64,000 nucleotides of DNA. It comes from Nitrospirillum pindoramense. GTDB taxonomy: Bacteria > Pseudomonadota > Alphaproteobacteria > Azospirillales > Azospirillaceae. This document shows positions 63,515-64,000 of this stretch, piece after piece. The notes under the pieces are model-generated. The model saw only the letters and a list, made by a program, of their open reading frames with translations. It did no database searches and was not told the origin of the DNA. The stretch covers positions 124,001 through 188,000 of the forward strand of contig NZ_VITR01000014.1 of the NCBI RefSeq assembly GCF_007827955.1, written 5' to 3'. Within the stretch, counting starts at the first letter, position 1; each line of letters opens with the position of its first letter. The position numbers and the translations under genes are program-made.

Positions 63515-63622
63515 GACGCGATTCCACCCTGTTTATTGGGCCGTTTCCCGGCCTTGCATCTGGTAGCGATATCAGGCTTAGAGGCGGGTGCCGAACGTTG
63601 TCAAAGAATAAAAAACGTAGGA

Positions 63623-63660
63623 ATGTAGCAACATTTTCGCCCCTCGGGATGTAGCAACAT
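63623..63660 (+). repeat. Two 12-bp direct repeats at the antitoxin start
   Basis: ATGTAGCAACAT at 63623-63634 and again exactly at 63649-63660, start-to-start distance 26 bp. The second copy overlaps the first possible ATG (63659). Likely operator of the toxin-antitoxin promoter, with autoregulation typical of this class. Confidence 0.75.
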
Positions 63661-63898
63661 GCCTACAATGAGCAGTCGGGATTTCAACCAGGACGTGGGC
63701 GGAGCCAAACGGGCTGCGTTGAGCGAGCCGGTGTTCATCACCGACCGGGGCAAGCCCACCCACGTCCTGATGAATTTCGAGACCTTCCTGAGACTTACCG
63801 GCGACGGGCAGAGCATCGTCGACCTGCTGGCCATGCCTGACGACCTTTCCCCGGACAAGGCCGCCCTGCTGGACGCCACACGGATGGACATCGGCTGA
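63659..63898 (+). CDS. Type II antitoxin, Phd/YefM-like
   Basis: 79 residues from ATG 63659; ATG 63668 (MSSRDFNQDVG) is an alternative beyond the repeat. Phd/YefM pattern: SRDFNQDVGGAKRAALSEPVFITDRGKPTHVLMNFETFLRL, then a C-terminal toxin-binding tail (VDLLAMPDDLSPDKAALL). Binds its operator and neutralises the PIN toxin encoded in the next frame, which overlaps by TGATG. No good ribosome site for either start. Confidence 0.88.
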   Translation: MPTMSSRDFNQDVGGAKRAALSEPVFITDRGKPTHVLMNFETFLRLTGDGQSIVDLLAMPDDLSPDKAALLDATRMDIG

Positions 63899-64000
63899 TG
63901 TACCTGCTGGATACCCCCGTCGTGGTGGAACTGCGCGGCGCCAAACCGGACGCCGGCGTGCGCGCCTGGGCCGCCGACGTGCCCCGCCAGCAATTGTTCC
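63898..64000 (+). CDS. PIN-domain toxin (VapC/FitB-like), 5' part only
   Basis: Starts at ATG 63898, overlapping the antitoxin stop, and runs off the right edge. The 34 visible residues, MYLLDTPVVVELRGAKPDAGVRAWAADVP, match FitB/VapC-type PIN domains whose canonical start is LLDTNVxxEL; the first Asp and the Glu are present, but the usual Asn is Pro. Ribonuclease activity is from family knowledge. Only the N-terminus is seen. Confidence 0.85.
   Translation, partial: MYLLDTPVVVELRGAKPDAGVRAWAADVPRQQLF

Overview
The window is about 64 kb of GC-rich chromosomal DNA from an alphaproteobacterium. The evidence is a PleD/DivK pair, a mitochondrial-type complex I accessory subunit gene (NDUFS4 family), an RF2 gene with a programmed frameshift, and the block dprA-topA-rnr-VOC-DUF983-S41 peptidase-rpmG-(GT25)-pleD-divK. 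Azospirillum, Niveispirillum or Nitrospirillum (Azospirillaceae) fit best by general resemblance; this is inference. I see no rRNA operon, insertion sequence, prophage or CRISPR array.

Layout. 1-7 kb: the C-terminus of a hybrid histidine kinase with a degenerate HPt domain, an autotransporter, a small unknown protein, and a long flagellin gene with a well-matching sigma-54 promoter. 7-9.5 kb: tRNA-Pro, NDUFS4-like gene, tRNA-Arg, a solo LuxR regulator and a divergently composed small gene. 9.6-24.5 kb: mixed accessory functions (two DUF885 metallohydrolases, chromate transporter, DMT exporter, flavin reductase, TonB-dependent receptor, DUF455 protein, GT2 and GT-C glycosyltransferases). 24.5-31 kb: prfB (read across two frames by +1 frameshifting), a double-PAS chemoreceptor, OmpW with an FNR-like site, an EVE-domain protein, a WYL regulator and an OsmC protein. 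31-38 kb: a sigma-54 response regulator/sensor kinase pair, a MarR-isochorismatase-MFS operon and an LprI-ankyrin fusion. 38-51.4 kb: the conserved nucleic-acid and cell-cycle block, with an orphan R-body gene (rebB-like) inserted before rpmG.

51.6-60.6 kb is the most interesting stretch. It encodes an aromatic-acid-type efflux system (DUF1656, HlyD adaptor, outer-membrane factor, FUSC pump) whose FUSC gene is split from the rest by two LysR genes. A 31-bp element, TCYAATATATCG-N13-GATATC, occurs in the FUSC/LysR intergenic region and again 5 kb away in front of a small Cys-repeat secreted protein that lies upstream of the other pump genes and opposite a CoA-transferase. I read this as a shared LysR operator that makes the region one regulon.

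60.6-64 kb: a CPA2 antiporter and a tryptophan-halogenase-like flavoenzyme in one operon, then a Phd/PIN toxin-antitoxin module cut by the window edge and preceded by exact 12-bp direct repeats.
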